A stretch of DNA of 64,000 bases from Fictibacillus sp. b24 (GCF_030348825.1 NZ_JAUCES010000005.1:3658001-3722000); one strand, 5' to 3'; positions 45,186-56,625 are shown, numbered from the stretch's first letter. The notes: generated by a model not told the origin, from the letters alone. Numbers and translations: made by a program.

Positions 45186-45269
45186 GTTACCACCTGTAAA
45201 AGGGCTTTAAACACCGCTAAGACGAGCGTGACCACCTGAGATTGCACCGTCACCACCTGAGGACAGCGC
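45186..45269 (+). repeat. Tandem array D: four degenerate units, 21-bp period
   Basis: Units begin at 45186, 45207, 45228 and 45249 and share GTNACCACCTGA; the second unit is decayed. It lies in the 370-bp gap upstream of gatC, downstream of the YciI gene terminator. The remainder of the gap shows no gene. Confidence 0.7.
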
Positions 45270-45306
45270 TCGCGCAGTAAAAACAGCACCGAAATTCCCT
45301 CGAATA

Positions 45307-45336
45307 GAAAAAAGAATCTACTCTAACGTAGATTCT
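45307..45336 (-). terminator. Terminator after the YciI gene
   Basis: Minus-strand AGAATCTAC / GTAGATTCT stem then TTTTTTC. Confidence 0.9.
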
Positions 45337-45369
45337 TCCATATTTGTATTCAAATCTTCTAAAATAAAC

Positions 45370-45624
45370 TTAAATTCCCCACTCATGAAGTTCTAAGCGG
45401 CGCACTCCTTCTTTTACGTAAGGATCTTCTTGCGCTAAGTTTTGAGCTTCGTCTAGTGACTCTGCTTTGTAAACCACCATACCGCCTGCTCCATCCAAGA
45501 ATGGTCCTTTTAAATGAACCTTATCCTGTGCCACAAGTTCTGCTAGGTAATCAAGGTGCGCCTGACGGAATTCTTGGTTGAGTTCCGGTTTTTCCATATG
45601 TAAAATTGCTGCGAAATATGCCAT
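45370..45624 (-). CDS. YciI family protein
   Basis: An 84-residue ferredoxin-fold protein of the YciI/YCII-related family. It reads YFAAILHMEKPELNQEFRQAHLDYLAELVAQDKVHLKGPFLDGAGGMVVY, where the conserved His and Asp (RQAHLDYL and GPF-D) mark the putative active site. ATG at 45624 is ten bases after AAGGAGG. Some members are dehalogenase- or lactone-related, most have no known function. Monocistronic with its own terminator. Confidence 0.88.
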   Translation of the reverse strand: MAYFAAILHMEKPELNQEFRQAHLDYLAELVAQDKVHLKGPFLDGAGGMVVYKAESLDEAQNLAQEDPYVKEGVRRLELHEWGI

Positions 45625-45678
45625 GTTTGTAACCTCCTTATTTGTTATGTTCATCTTACTACATAGTGTTGAACACCA

Positions 45679-45711
45679 AAAGAAAAACACCCGGTTGCTT
45701 TACCGAATGTT
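45679..45711 (-). terminator. Terminator after the 118-residue protein gene
   Basis: Minus-strand AACATTCGGT / ACCGGGTGTT stem then TTTCTTTT. Confidence 0.8.
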
Positions 45712-45712
45712 T

Positions 45713-46069
45713 TTAGTCTTTTCCGTAGCTCGAATCTTTTGTCGGATGCCGGAGCATGCCTTCTTTTGGCGGTGACTTCTTTTCGATGAGATCGCGGTTC
45801 ATATTTGTGTTCCAACCGATATCGTTCGTAGGATGCACCCACTCTTCTCCTGCCATAACTTCAGGATCCGTGTCCGTACTCCAGTTGTTGAGAGGAGAAT
45901 TGGACGAATCGTAAAAGCTATCTCCGATTACTACGCCATGTTCGTTTACAAATGGCGCTTGCATCTTCATACCTGTTTCCTTGAAGTCTGGAGAACTGAT
46001 CTGGTGCGGCATCGTTTCATCTAGATCGACTTCAGGAAGACTCTTCTTTTGCTCTTTATCTTTTGACAT
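45713..46069 (-). CDS. Hydrophilic protein of unknown function
   Basis: A 118-residue soluble protein without membrane segments or Cys, rich in Asp, Pro, Ser and Lys: MSKDKEQKKSLPEVDLDETMPHQ, then ETGMKMQAPFVNEHGVVIGDSFYDSSNSPLNNWSTDTDP and GEEWVHPTNDIGWNTNMNRDL. The composition suggests a largely unfolded or small-domain protein, perhaps sporulation-linked as with similar Bacillus proteins, but I cannot name the family. ATG at 46069 follows GCAGGTG; an earlier ATG six codons up is possible. It lies downstream of rocA behind a terminator. Confidence 0.65.
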   Translation of the reverse strand: MSKDKEQKKSLPEVDLDETMPHQISSPDFKETGMKMQAPFVNEHGVVIGDSFYDSSNSPLNNWSTDTDPEVMAGEEWVHPTNDIGWNTNMNRDLIEKKSPPKEGMLRHPTKDSSYGKD

Positions 46070-46200
46070 TTTCACACCTGCTTCCATATCGTTATACGAT
46101 TAACTTCTCCTGAAGCGGCATGTATAATCCATTTTTGTTTGCAGATTGTGTAAAGACTTATGAATTTTTTTGAAGACTTATAAAGGAAATTCCCCACAGA

Positions 46201-46231
46201 AAAAAAACCCTTTCTCAGGCGAGAAAGGGTT
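46201..46231 (-). terminator. Terminator after rocA
   Basis: Minus-strand AACCCTTTCTC / GAGAAAGGGTT stem, GCCT loop, then TTTTTT. Confidence 0.92.
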
Positions 46232-46243
46232 ACAATTTCGAAA

Positions 46244-47791
46244 TTATAGTGTTTCAGAAGTTGTTTTTGCTTGCATGTGAAGTGTTAGGTAGTCTGGTCC
46301 GCCTGCTTTTGAGTCAGTTCCAGACATGTTGAATCCGCCGAACGGCTGGTATCCAACGATTGCACCTGTACATCCCCGGTTGATGTAGAAGTTACCTACA
46401 TGGAACTCTTCGCGCGCGCGCTCGATGTGCTCACGGTTGTTAGAAAGAAGTGCACCTGTAAGACCGTAATCTGTGTTGTTTGCGATTTCCATCATGTGAT
46501 CGAAGTCACGAGCTTTACATACAGCTACAACTGGTCCAAAGATTTCTTCTTGCATCAAGCGAGCTTTTTCATCTACATCAGCAAAGATTGTTGGCTGGAT
46601 GAAGTAACCTTTAGAGTCGTCGCCTTCTCCACCAGTCATCAGACGGCCTTCTTCTTTACCAATTTCAATGTACTTCATGATTTTGTTGAAAGAAGCTTGG
46701 TCGATTACAGGCCCCATATAAGTTCCAACTTCTTCAGGGTTGCCCATTGTTAAAGTCTTAGTAAGAGCTACAGCTTTTTCTAAAACTTCATCATACACGT
46801 CTTGGTGGATAACAGCACGAGATCCAGCAGAACATTTTTGTCCAGAGAATCCGAATGCAGAGTAAACGATTGAGCTAGCTGCTAATTCAAGATCAGCGTC
46901 ACGGTCAACAACAACAGTATCTTTTCCGCCCATTTCAGCAATTACACGCTTTAACCAAATTTGGCCAGGGTGTACTTTTGCTGCGCGCTCATAGATGCGG
47001 CAGCCAACTTCACGAGAACCTGTGAAGGATACGAAACGTGTTTTCGGGTGGTCTACTAGGTAGTCACCGATTTCTGCTCCACTTCCAGGAACAAAGTTAA
47101 GTACGCCTGCAGGAAGTCCTGCTTCTTCCATCACTTGAACGAACATCGCTGCAATAACTGGAGTTGAGTTCGCTGGCTTCAACAATACCGTGTTACCAGA
47201 AACGAACGCAGCTGCTGCAGTACCTGCCATGATCGCAAACGGGAAGTTAAATGGAGAGATAACGATACCTACTCCAAGTGGAATATAGTTAAATTTATTG
47301 ATTTCGCCTTCGCGGCTTACTACTGGTTGTCCAGCTTTAAGTTTGATCGCTTGGCGTGCATAGTATTCTAAAAAGTCGATAGCTTCAGCTGTGTCAGCAT
47401 CTGCTTCTTTCCATGGCTTACCTGCTTCTTTTGTAAGCATAGCGGAGAATTCATATTTACGGCGGCGGATGATCGCTGCTGCACGGAACAAGATGTTCGC
47501 GCGGTGCTCAGGATCCCACTTTTTCCAAGATTCGAAAGCTGTTAATGCAGCTTGCATCGCTTGCTCAGCATGATCTTGAGTCGCTTTAGAAACAGATCCA
47601 ATCACTTCTTCTTTGTTAGCTGGATTTATAGAAACAATCTTCTCGTCTGTCGTGATTTTTTCACTGCCGATAACAAGCGGAAACTCTGTACCAAGCTTTG
47701 AGTTAATAAGTTTCAAGCCTGCTTCGTAAGCTTCCTTGTTTGCAGGAACTGAAAAGTCCATAAATGGTTCATGACGGTATTCACGTGTCAT
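46244..47791 (-). CDS. rocA: L-glutamate gamma-semialdehyde (1-pyrroline-5-carboxylate) dehydrogenase
   Basis: A 515-residue NAD-dependent aldehyde dehydrogenase that turns glutamate semialdehyde into glutamate in proline, arginine and ornithine breakdown. Length equals B. subtilis RocA. The nucleophile Cys is residue 320 in [13 protein letters not shown]; the general-base Glu is in [20 protein letters not shown]; the cofactor region is [14 protein letters not shown]. It also shows [23 protein letters not shown] cre-like site lies in its leader. No proline dehydrogenase is adjacent. B. subtilis PutC is a close alternative name. Confidence 0.93.
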   Translation of the reverse strand: MTREYRHEPFMDFSVPANKEAYEAGLKLINSKLGTEFPLVIGSEKITTDEKIVSINPANKEEVIGSVSKATQDHAEQAMQAALTAFESWKKWDPEHRANILFRAAAIIRRRKYEFSAMLTKEAGKPWKEADADTAEAIDFLEYYARQAIKLKAGQPVVSREGEINKFNYIPLGVGIVISPFNFPFAIMAGTAAAAFVSGNTVLLKPANSTPVIAAMFVQVMEEAGLPAGVLNFVPGSGAEIGDYLVDHPKTRFVSFTGSREVGCRIYERAAKVHPGQIWLKRVIAEMGGKDTVVVDRDADLELAASSIVYSAFGFSGQKCSAGSRAVIHQDVYDEVLEKAVALTKTLTMGNPEEVGTYMGPVIDQASFNKIMKYIEIGKEEGRLMTGGEGDDSKGYFIQPTIFADVDEKARLMQEEIFGPVVAVCKARDFDHMMEIANNTDYGLTGALLSNNREHIERAREEFHVGNFYINRGCTGAIVGYQPFGGFNMSGTDSKAGGPDYLTLHMQAKTTSETL

Positions 47792-47808
47792 AATAAATTC
47801 CCCTCCTA

Positions 47809-47822
47809 TTAAAGCGTTTTCA
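47809..47822 (-). promoter_or_regulatory. cre-like site in the rocA leader
   Basis: On the minus strand TGAAAACGCTTTAA fits the cre consensus TGWAARCGYTWNCW at 13 of 14 positions. It ends 18 bp before the start codon and directly before the ribosome site, so CcpA would act as a roadblock or on initiation. Confidence 0.7.
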
Positions 47823-48057
47823 TTATTGGGTTTCCCACGTTCATTCTACATGAACATTACGTTTTGTTCAAACAAACAGAAAATAGTCAGAATTCTTTAT
47901 TTTCAAGGGATGAAGCCCCTTTATGCATCTTTTTTCTTTATGATGAATGATTAGTATGTTTTTGTATGGTTTGAGGTGAAATTTGGGATGAATGTCCGAA
48001 TAATTATGAATTTTGTTATTTAAGAAGCATATTTTTCCAAGGTTAATTTTACAACAT

Positions 48058-48092
48058 TGAAAATGGTTAATTTCCGCTCCAGAATACTCGAT
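48058..48092 (+). repeat. Degenerate solo end of the dispersed GC-rich repeat
   Basis: The stretch reading GAAAATGGTTAATTTCCGCT then CCAGAATACTCG resembles the left ends of the full copies at 55923 and 63131. The hairpin core is missing; it lies upstream of rocA beside tandem array B. Confidence 0.5.
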
Positions 48093-48145
48093 TTATTTAG
48101 GAAAAGTGCGGCTAGTGTACATACCACTCAGGGTATTCAAGGCAT

Positions 48146-48250
48146 TAATTCAAGAAATTCGAGTCATAATTCCTGAAATTTTTGGTTTAATCCCGCGAGT
48201 TTCAGCTTTATTTCCGCGAGTTTTGCTCATATATCCGCGAGATGACATAA
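48146..48250 (+). repeat. Tandem array B: five degenerate units, exact 21-bp period
   Basis: Units begin at 48146, 48167, 48188, 48209 and 48230 around TAATTCCGCGAGTTTTGGCT. It lies in the 569-bp gap between rocA and the camS terminator. The gap otherwise holds the cre-like site, the solo repeat end and a terminator. Confidence 0.88.
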
Positions 48251-48309
48251 TTCGACTAACTACACCTCTCTCAATACCCCTCCCCTCCACTAACAAACAA
48301 CAATTGTAT

Positions 48310-48351
48310 AAAACATCAAAGAAACCCGCTAACCTTAAAGTCAGCGGGTTT
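48310..48351 (-). terminator. Terminator after camS
   Basis: Minus-strand AAACCCGCT / AGCGGGTTT stem then TTCTTTGATGTTT. Confidence 0.85.
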
Positions 48352-48360
48352 TGAAAATCT

Positions 48361-49572
48361 CTATTTACGGTAAATATGCACAAACGGTTCTTCTTGCGTT
48401 GTTTCGTCTTTTACGATAAGCGCTTCTGGCTGATCAACGGCTGAGCCAATATACACTTCTACTGGCACATTCGGCAGTTCTCCCAGCGCGGAAGTCGCAA
48501 CAAACTGAGTAAAGGAGATGATTTCTGCTTTACCGCGGAACTGAACGGGTATTTCAATCGTGATACGCTCTAAGTTTCCGTCCTTATAAAACCCTTTTCC
48601 GATTACACCGATAAAGTTCGGGAAATATTCTTGAACCTTTGATTTAAAAGTCGTGAACTTCTCGTAGTCGCTGCGTTTCTTTTTAGATGCTGTATCTGAT
48701 GGGAACAATAGGTAGTCTTCATCCACGTCTTCCCAAGAGCTGATCGAATTGCTTCCTTTTTTTACAACACCTGACGCAAAAAAGTTTCCTGGAGTTACAG
48801 AGTCGCGCTCTTCTTCTTGATAAAGAGCAAAAACGATCGGTACATCCTTTAGTTTTGGATCCGTACGCAAACGGCTCGCCACTTGTCCGGCAATTTTCTG
48901 AGCCTCTTGTTTTACCCTGGCACGGTCAAGCTTAACTTCACCTGGATAGATTAGGCTATCTTTGTTCACATTGTAATAATACGTTGAGTTAAAAGACAAT
49001 CCGATTACAACACCGCCAAGTTTTACTTTGCCGTCACCGCTTTGAACAAGGTAGTTATGCTCAAGTACATAGGAAAGGTACTTAGGGTTGTTCTTGTTTG
49101 CTTCAAGTATCTTATCAACATATCCACTATCACTTTGGGCTACTTTTGCACCTAATTTAGGGTTCAGACCAGTTTGGTCAAACTCACTCTTGCTTTTTCC
49201 TGGTTCTTCATCAGCTCTTCTTAGCCAGTTTGTTACCGTTGGCTCATTGAGAAACTGTCCTTCTTGGAAAAAATATTTGTCCGTGTTGAACGTGTCTTGT
49301 GCGATACGCATTAAGCCCATTTCAAACTCGTTAATATCTAGACGGTTATCAACACCAAAACGGATTACACCACGGGCTCCACCTGGTTCGAACGGAAAAA
49401 TGCTTCGATAGTACTTTTCACCAGTGTTAATCTCCCCTGTAATAATCGCTTTTTCTTCCTTTTTCCCCTTTTCTTGCACGACCTTTTCTTCTTTTTCCAG
49501 CTCATCATTCCCCAAACAGCCGGTCAAAACAAGTACAGTGCTTAAGAAAAGGAGTCCAACCCGTTTCATCAT
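48361..49572 (-). CDS. camS: CamS family sex-pheromone lipoprotein
   Basis: A 403-residue lipoprotein with the lipobox VLVLTGC, anchor Cys at residue 19. The mature part starts with a charged stretch (EKEEKVVQEKGKKEEKA) and continues ITGEINTGEKYYRSIFPFEPGGARGVIRF, diagnostic of CamS. In staphylococci and enterococci the released signal peptide is a pheromone; in Bacillus (YerH) the role is not known. The ATG pair at 49572 follows GAGGAG; the frame reads nine bases further to a GTG. Last gene of pcrB-pcrA-ligA-camS. Confidence 0.93.
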   Translation of the reverse strand: MMKRVGLLFLSTVLVLTGCLGNDELEKEEKVVQEKGKKEEKAIITGEINTGEKYYRSIFPFEPGGARGVIRFGVDNRLDINEFEMGLMRIAQDTFNTDKYFFQEGQFLNEPTVTNWLRRADEEPGKSKSEFDQTGLNPKLGAKVAQSDSGYVDKILEANKNNPKYLSYVLEHNYLVQSGDGKVKLGGVVIGLSFNSTYYYNVNKDSLIYPGEVKLDRARVKQEAQKIAGQVASRLRTDPKLKDVPIVFALYQEEERDSVTPGNFFASGVVKKGSNSISSWEDVDEDYLLFPSDTASKKKRSDYEKFTTFKSKVQEYFPNFIGVIGKGFYKDGNLERITIEIPVQFRGKAEIISFTQFVATSALGELPNVPVEVYIGSAVDQPEALIVKDETTQEEPFVHIYRK

Positions 49573-49614
49573 TACGGACACTCCTCTAATATTGTTGGTT
49601 AGCTCTCGCCAATC

Positions 49615-51642
<2,028 letters not shown>

Positions 51643-53889
51643 TTACGCTTTTTCGATCGGGGCAAATTTAGCAAGCAGTCTTTTTACACCAACTGGTTGA
51701 GGAAATGCGATATCAAGTTCCAGTGAATCACCTTCACCACGCATGCTCACAACCGTTCCTGTTTCCCATTTACGGTGTTTGACTTTGTCGCCTACTCTCC
51801 ACTCCAGTTTTTCCCCGCCAGAAGATTGATAGACAGGTGTAACCATTTTCTTTTTCGGTGCCATGAATGTTGGCGTTGCTCCTCCACCTGAACGAGCACC
51901 ACCGCCCCAAGGAACAGAAGGTTTTTCTTTTACTTCCGTTTCAATCAGATCAGCAGGGATCTCAGCGATAAAACGCGATTCCGGATTCGTCGTTGTGCGG
52001 CCATAAAGAGTACGCATTCTAGCATTTGTTAAGAAAAGCTCTTCTTCTGCACGCGTGATTCCAACGTATGCCAGACGGCGCTCTTCTTCCATCTCGTTTT
52101 CTTCAAAAAGAGCACGGCTATGCGGGAACACGCCTTCTTCAAGCCCCATTAAGAAAACAACCGGGAACTCCAAACCTTTTGCAGAGTGAAGCGTCATAAG
52201 CACAACCGATTCCTTCGGCTTATCATCTGCTGCATCTTCATCAAGCTTATCGATATCCGCAACAAGTGCTAAGTCTGTTAAGAAAGCGATCAGCGATTTG
52301 TCTTCCTGCTTCTTTTCAAAGTCTTGCGTTACGGAAATAAATTCATCGATATTCTCTAAACGGCTTTGTGCTTCAATCGTTTTCTCCGCTTTAAGTGCGT
52401 CGCGATAACCTGTCTTCGTTAACACTTCTTCCGTGAGTTCTGTCACAGAAAGATATTCCTGCTGGCGCGTCCAGTTCGTTACAAACTCAGAAAACTCTCT
52501 TAAAGAGTTCGTTGCACGGGCACTTAGACCGATCTGCTCAACTTCTTGGAGAGCTTGATACATGGATAGGTCATTGTTCGCTGCATATTGCACCACTTTA
52601 TCCATGGATGAAGCACCGATTCCGCGTTTTGGTACATTCACGATACGCTGAAGTGAAATGTCATCGTCAGGATTCGAAATAAGACGCAGGTATGCAAGGA
52701 TGTCTTTGATCTCTTTTCTGTCATAGAACTTTGTGCCGCCGACGATGTTGTAAGGAATGTTCGACTTGATCAAAACTTCCTCGATAACACGGGACTGGGC
52801 ATTCGTTCGATACAGGATCGCGATGTCATTATAAGAACGTTTGCCAGAAGTTACAGCTTCACGAATCTTGCCTGTTACATAGTAGCTCTCGCCTTGCTCA
52901 TCGTCACCTTGGTAATACGTGATGCTAGCGCCATCCGTATTGTCTGTCCAAAGATTCTTCGGCTTACGATTCATGTTGTTTTCGATTACTTTGTTTGCAG
53001 CTTGAAGAATCTTTTTCGTAGAACGATAGTTTTGCTCTAATAAAATGACTTCAGCATCATTGTAGTCTTTTTCAAAGGATAGAATGTTCGCGATATCCGC
53101 ACCGCGCCAGCCGTAGATCGACTGATCGGAGTCACCTACAACACAAAGGTTGCGGAATCGGTCTGCAAGCATCTTAACGAGCATATATTGCGCGCGGTTC
53201 GTATCTTGATACTCATCCACGTGAATATATTGAAACTTGCGCTGGTAAAACTCGAGCACTTCAGGAACCTTCGCAAAAAGGTGGATCGTCGTCATGATTA
53301 GGTCGTCAAAATCCAAGGCTTGATTTTTTCTTAGACGCTTTTCATAGCCTTCATAAACTTCACTCACAACACCTTCAAAATGGCCGTTCGCCACCTTTGC
53401 AAAATCCGCTGACGTTTTCAGTTCATTTTTTAAGGATGAAATGGCACTTAAGATTCCGCGAGGCTCGTACTTTTTCGGATCATAATTCAAATCTTTCAAT
53501 ACCGCTTTTACAACAGACAATTGATCTGTCGCATCTAAAATCGTAAAGTTACGATTAATTCCGATTCGATCGATGTCGCGGCGTAAAATACGAACACACA
53601 TAGAGTGGAACGTAGAAATCCAGATTTCTTCTGCTACTGGTCCAGTGATCTTAGCGACCCTTTCCTTCATCTCTCTTGCTGCTTTATTCGTAAATGTGAT
53701 CGCCAAGATGTTCCACGGTGCCACTTCTTTTTCCATCATTAAATAAGCGATACGATGAGTTAACACTCTCGTCTTGCCGCTTCCCGCACCAGCCATCAGC
53801 AACAATGGCCCGTCTGTATGTTTTACCGCTGCTTTTTGCTCAGGATTCAGTCCTGTTAATAGCTTTTCAATCATTTGATGCATACTCAT
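51643..53889 (-). CDS. pcrA: ATP-dependent DNA helicase PcrA
   Basis: A 748-residue UvrD-family 3'-5' helicase. Walker [20 protein letters not shown] near residue 35, then motif Ia [15 protein letters not shown], Walker [13 protein letters not shown], motif [19 protein letters not shown] and motif [10 protein letters not shown]. Later come [28 protein letters not shown] and the motif [16 protein letters not shown]. The C-terminal tail [19 protein letters not shown] is the RNA polymerase-binding Tudor-like domain of PcrA. ATG at 53889 is taken; an in-frame GTG is two codons earlier. Second gene of the operon. Confidence 0.98.
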   Translation of the reverse strand: MSMHQMIEKLLTGLNPEQKAAVKHTDGPLLLMAGAGSGKTRVLTHRIAYLMMEKEVAPWNILAITFTNKAAREMKERVAKITGPVAEEIWISTFHSMCVRILRRDIDRIGINRNFTILDATDQLSVVKAVLKDLNYDPKKYEPRGILSAISSLKNELKTSADFAKVANGHFEGVVSEVYEGYEKRLRKNQALDFDDLIMTTIHLFAKVPEVLEFYQRKFQYIHVDEYQDTNRAQYMLVKMLADRFRNLCVVGDSDQSIYGWRGADIANILSFEKDYNDAEVILLEQNYRSTKKILQAANKVIENNMNRKPKNLWTDNTDGASITYYQGDDEQGESYYVTGKIREAVTSGKRSYNDIAILYRTNAQSRVIEEVLIKSNIPYNIVGGTKFYDRKEIKDILAYLRLISNPDDDISLQRIVNVPKRGIGASSMDKVVQYAANNDLSMYQALQEVEQIGLSARATNSLREFSEFVTNWTRQQEYLSVTELTEEVLTKTGYRDALKAEKTIEAQSRLENIDEFISVTQDFEKKQEDKSLIAFLTDLALVADIDKLDEDAADDKPKESVVLMTLHSAKGLEFPVVFLMGLEEGVFPHSRALFEENEMEEERRLAYVGITRAEEELFLTNARMRTLYGRTTTNPESRFIAEIPADLIETEVKEKPSVPWGGGARSGGGATPTFMAPKKKMVTPVYQSSGGEKLEWRVGDKVKHRKWETGTVVSMRGEGDSLELDIAFPQPVGVKRLLAKFAPIEKA

Positions 53890-53953
53890 TTTCACTTCAC
53901 CGCCCGAACATATATTCTTATTTTATTTATTTTCACTCATTTTTGAGATTTTA

Positions 53954-54646
53954 TCAACTTTTACCCTTAACGGCTTTAACCGTTTCAATAGCTGCGTTTA
54001 GATCGTCATAGATGATATTCCCGACTACTACCGTGTCAGCGAATTCTGCCATTTCACCCGCTTGTTCAGCTGATGTGATTCCGCCTCCATAATATAAAAC
54101 AGCATCTTCAAGCACGTTCTTCACTTTTTTTACGATATTAACATCACCATACGTACCGCTGTATTCCAAATAAAAGATCGGAAGCTTGAACATTTTCTCG
54201 GCCATGCGGGCATATGCTACAACATCATCTTCCGAGAGACTTGTGTCAGCACTCGATCGCTCAGCTGCCGTACAATCCGGGTTTAAGATGCAATAACCTT
54301 CTGTAATAATCTCGTCCCAGTTCATGATGTCACCGAACTCTTTTAAAGCTTCTGTGTGAAGACCTGTTATAAAGTTAGCATCCTTCGCATTTAATACGGT
54401 AGGTATATAGTAAAAATCGAATCCTGGTGTTAGTGATTCAATGTTGGATACTTCAAGCACACAAGGAACCGCATATCTGCGGATGCGCGACATAAGGTCC
54501 AATGTATTATCAAGCGTAACCCCAAGAGATCCGCCAACGATAACAGCATCCGTTCCGCTCTCACAAATCAATTCAAGGTCGCTTTCGCTGATCTCTTTAT
54601 CTGGGTCAAGCTTAAACACATGCTTCCATTTACGATAATCAAACAT
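53954..54646 (-). CDS. pcrB: Heptaprenylglyceryl phosphate synthase PcrB
   Basis: A 230-residue TIM-barrel prenyltransferase that joins heptaprenyl diphosphate to glycerol-1-phosphate. It reads [41 protein letters not shown], then [34 protein letters not shown] and the phosphate site [30 protein letters not shown]. It begins the pcrB-pcrA-ligA-camS operon, about 60 bp before pcrA. No further promoter detail was read. Confidence 0.96.
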   Translation of the reverse strand: MFDYRKWKHVFKLDPDKEISESDLELICESGTDAVIVGGSLGVTLDNTLDLMSRIRRYAVPCVLEVSNIESLTPGFDFYYIPTVLNAKDANFITGLHTEALKEFGDIMNWDEIITEGYCILNPDCTAAERSSADTSLSEDDVVAYARMAEKMFKLPIFYLEYSGTYGDVNIVKKVKNVLEDAVLYYGGGITSAEQAGEMAEFADTVVVGNIIYDDLNAAIETVKAVKGKS

Positions 54647-54801
54647 TGTGTTCTTCCTTTCCTATTTAAAACAACCCGTGCCTGCTATTTACAACAGGCC
54701 GATTCTGTACTTCTGCATTATATCAAAAATAAAGTTCTCACTCTATGATTCATCATGTGGAAAGATTGTGAAGTTCATACTCGTTTTTAGGAGGAATGCC
54801 T

Positions 54802-55341
54802 GTGCTTATGTGGCATATTGACGATGAAATCATGCTAAAGCAAGCAGACGTTAAAGAATCAGATGCCATTTACAGATTGCTCGAGCATTCACGGCGGCAC
54901 CTAGGCCCGTGGATCAGCTGGGTGGATTATACACAGTCAAACGGTGAAATGAAACAGTTTATTAAAACAGTAAATAAAAAGATGAAAGAACAGACCGATA
55001 TCGTTCTGTTTATTTGGTATCGCGGACAAGTTGCAGGTTCTGTCGCTTTGTATGATTTAAAATGGCACAACCAGTCCGGCATGCTCGGTTATTGGGTTGG
55101 TACAGGATTTGAGGGCCGCGGAATCGCTCATCGCGCGGTAAGAGGAATGCTTATGTATGCGTATTATACGTTAATGCTGAACCGTGTTGAGCTTCGCGCC
55201 GCGGTTCAAAATGAAAAAAGCATCAAGCTCGCCCGCCGGCTCGGCTTTCAGGCAGAAGGCATTGTCCGGCAGGCTGAATGGATCCGCGGAAATTGCCGCG
55301 ACCAAGTCCAGATGAGCTTGATGAAAAATGAATTTAACTAA
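54802..55341 (+). CDS. GNAT family N-acetyltransferase, RimJ/RimL type
   Basis: A 179-residue acetyltransferase of the RimJ/RimL/YdaF group. It reads LEHSRRHLGPWISWVDYTQS near the start, then GYWVGTGFEGRGIAHRAVRGMLMYAYYTLMLNRVELRAAVQNEKSIKLARRLGFQAEGIVRQAEWIRG, with the acetyl-CoA site GFEGRGIA. The GTG at 54802 lies seven bases after AGGAGG and is preferred; the ATG at 54796 is too close to that site and an ATG at 54808 is also possible. Its stop nearly touches that of the convergent reductase gene (one base between). Confidence 0.88.
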   Translation: MLMWHIDDEIMLKQADVKESDAIYRLLEHSRRHLGPWISWVDYTQSNGEMKQFIKTVNKKMKEQTDIVLFIWYRGQVAGSVALYDLKWHNQSGMLGYWVGTGFEGRGIAHRAVRGMLMYAYYTLMLNRVELRAAVQNEKSIKLARRLGFQAEGIVRQAEWIRGNCRDQVQMSLMKNEFN

Positions 55342-55342
55342 A

Positions 55343-55873
55343 TTATATTTCAGGATTTAAAACGTAAGAGACGTATTCTGCTGCGCTTTGTTCAACCGAT
55401 TCCTCTGATGCACGAATCGCACTATGGAATACGAATGGCGCAATGTAACGAGTTCCGATTAAATTAGAAGTCGCTTGGAACGGTCTCAGCAGTTCACTAA
55501 TCGAATAGTGGTTGTAGCCTCCTGCTTGATAAGAAACTTGCGGACCTCCTGTTGAAATCGCAATCACTAACTCTTTTCCATGAAGTGAATCTCCACCAGG
55601 TCCATATGCCCATCCATATAAAAGCACAGCATCTTGCCATTCTTTTAACAGTGACGGCGAGCTGTACCAATAGAACGGAAATTGGAGTACGATGCGATCG
55701 TGCTCCAGCAGCATGCGCTGTTCATCTTCAACGTTTACTTTTCCATCCGGGTATAGATCGTAAAGCTTGCGTACCGTTACATGGTCTTGCTTTTCAATTT
55801 CTTCAGCCCATCTTTTGTTTACGGTAGATGTTTGTAGATTGGGATGCGCGATGATGACTAATGTTTTTTTCAT
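55343..55873 (-). CDS. NAD(P)H oxidoreductase, flavodoxin-like fold (KefF/MdaB/YwrO type)
   Basis: A 176-residue FMN/FAD reductase. The fold signature is TLVIIAHPNLQTSTVNKRWAEEI at the start, DRIVLQFPFYWYSSPSLLKEWQDAVLLYGWAYG in the middle and GKELVIAISTGGPQ after it. Related enzymes reduce quinones with two electrons and protect against electrophiles. ATG at 55873 follows AGGAGAG. A MarR gene lies upstream in the same direction, separated by 300 bp that contain a dispersed repeat and a possible MarR operator. Regulation by that MarR is inferred. Confidence 0.88.
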   Translation of the reverse strand: MKKTLVIIAHPNLQTSTVNKRWAEEIEKQDHVTVRKLYDLYPDGKVNVEDEQRMLLEHDRIVLQFPFYWYSSPSLLKEWQDAVLLYGWAYGPGGDSLHGKELVIAISTGGPQVSYQAGGYNHYSISELLRPFQATSNLIGTRYIAPFVFHSAIRASEESVEQSAAEYVSYVLNPEI

Positions 55874-55922
55874 TTATAGCTCTCCTTTGTATTAGGCTGT
55901 TTTCGTATACATTGATGCTTGT

Positions 55923-56058
55923 GAAAGTAGTTGATCTCCGCTCCAGGCTGCTCGCTTTCCGCGGGGCAGGCGGTGAGCCACATTCGTACGTTTCACTCTT
56001 AAGTGTCTCACCTGCCCACCTGTCCCGCAGGAGTCTCGCACCTTCCACTCCAATCAAC
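55923..56058 (+). repeat. Dispersed GC-rich hairpin repeat, full copy 1
   Basis: A 136-bp element. Outer ends GTTGAT and ATCAAC are inverted; inside, GCGGGGCAGG with CGGTGAG pairs with CTCACC and CCTGTCCCGC. Copy 2 at 63131 is nearly identical. It occupies most of the gap between the MarR gene and the reductase, and is not a gene. Confidence 0.85.
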
Positions 56059-56137
56059 TTGTCAGTGAAGAAAGTGAACAAAAAATTAAAAGCAACAATC
56101 TGTTTGAAAAGAGCACTATTTTTTATTTTCATTTGGT

Positions 56138-56149
56138 TGTACAAACAAC
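56138..56149 (-). promoter_or_regulatory. Possible second MarR operator
   Basis: GTTGTTTGTACA on the minus strand is identical to 12 bases of the MarR gene operator (56622-56633, plus strand). It lies just after the MarR stop, upstream of the reductase gene. TTGTAC could act as a -35 box. Confidence 0.55.
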
Positions 56150-56172
56150 TATTATTGTAAAAGAGAGCTCAT

Positions 56173-56595
56173 TTAAGAATCGAGCTGCCCTGCTGCAAGA
56201 TGCGTAGCTTTTGTTAGTGCTTTTCCTTCTTCTTCTCCTAAAATATCAGAGTAGTTTCGGAATAAGTCCTTCCACGCTTTTTCGAGTTCGGTTTGAATCT
56301 CGATGCCAGCTTGTGTTGGATGGATGTGCGACATCTTCCCTTGCACTTTGCGTTCTGCAAGTCCTTTAGCGACAAGCTTATCAACAAATCGCGTAATCGT
56401 ACTTGGTGTCATATGAAGTTCTTCCGCCAATTCTGATTGTGAAATCCCAGGCTTGTTGTTCACAAGCATCATGAGAAAACCATGCGTTGGAGAAATGCCA
56501 GTCGGCCTGAACGATTCCTCTGCCATTTTTGTAATAACGCGAGAAAGCTTGTTCACGGTAAAATACAGACAGTTTTCTAGATACTTTTCGGGCAT
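56173..56595 (-). CDS. MarR family transcriptional regulator
   Basis: A 140-residue winged helix regulator. The DNA-binding part reads GISQSELAEELHMTPSTITRFVDKLVAKGLAERKVQGKMSHIHPTQAG; the N-terminal dimer helices contain YFTVNKLSRVITKMAEESF. ATG at 56595 follows GAGGTG; an upstream reading of 13 codons has no site. Its promoter carries an inverted repeat directly after the -10 box, as expected for autorepression. The flavodoxin-like reductase gene downstream is the likely target, a common MarR pair in electrophile and quinone stress. Confidence 0.9.
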   Translation of the reverse strand: MPEKYLENCLYFTVNKLSRVITKMAEESFRPTGISPTHGFLMMLVNNKPGISQSELAEELHMTPSTITRFVDKLVAKGLAERKVQGKMSHIHPTQAGIEIQTELEKAWKDLFRNYSDILGEEEGKALTKATHLAAGQLDS

Positions 56596-56625
56596 TTGAA
56601 GCACCTCTTTTACATTTTTATGTTG

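Noticed and set aside
48146-48250. Possible CRISPR array
   Set aside because: The units are only 21 bp, have no constant repeat with unique spacers, and no cas gene is nearby.
55803-56160. Open reading frames on both strands across 55803-56160
   Set aside because: They run through the dispersed hairpin repeat, lack ribosome sites and resemble no protein; the open frames follow from the GC-rich repeat.
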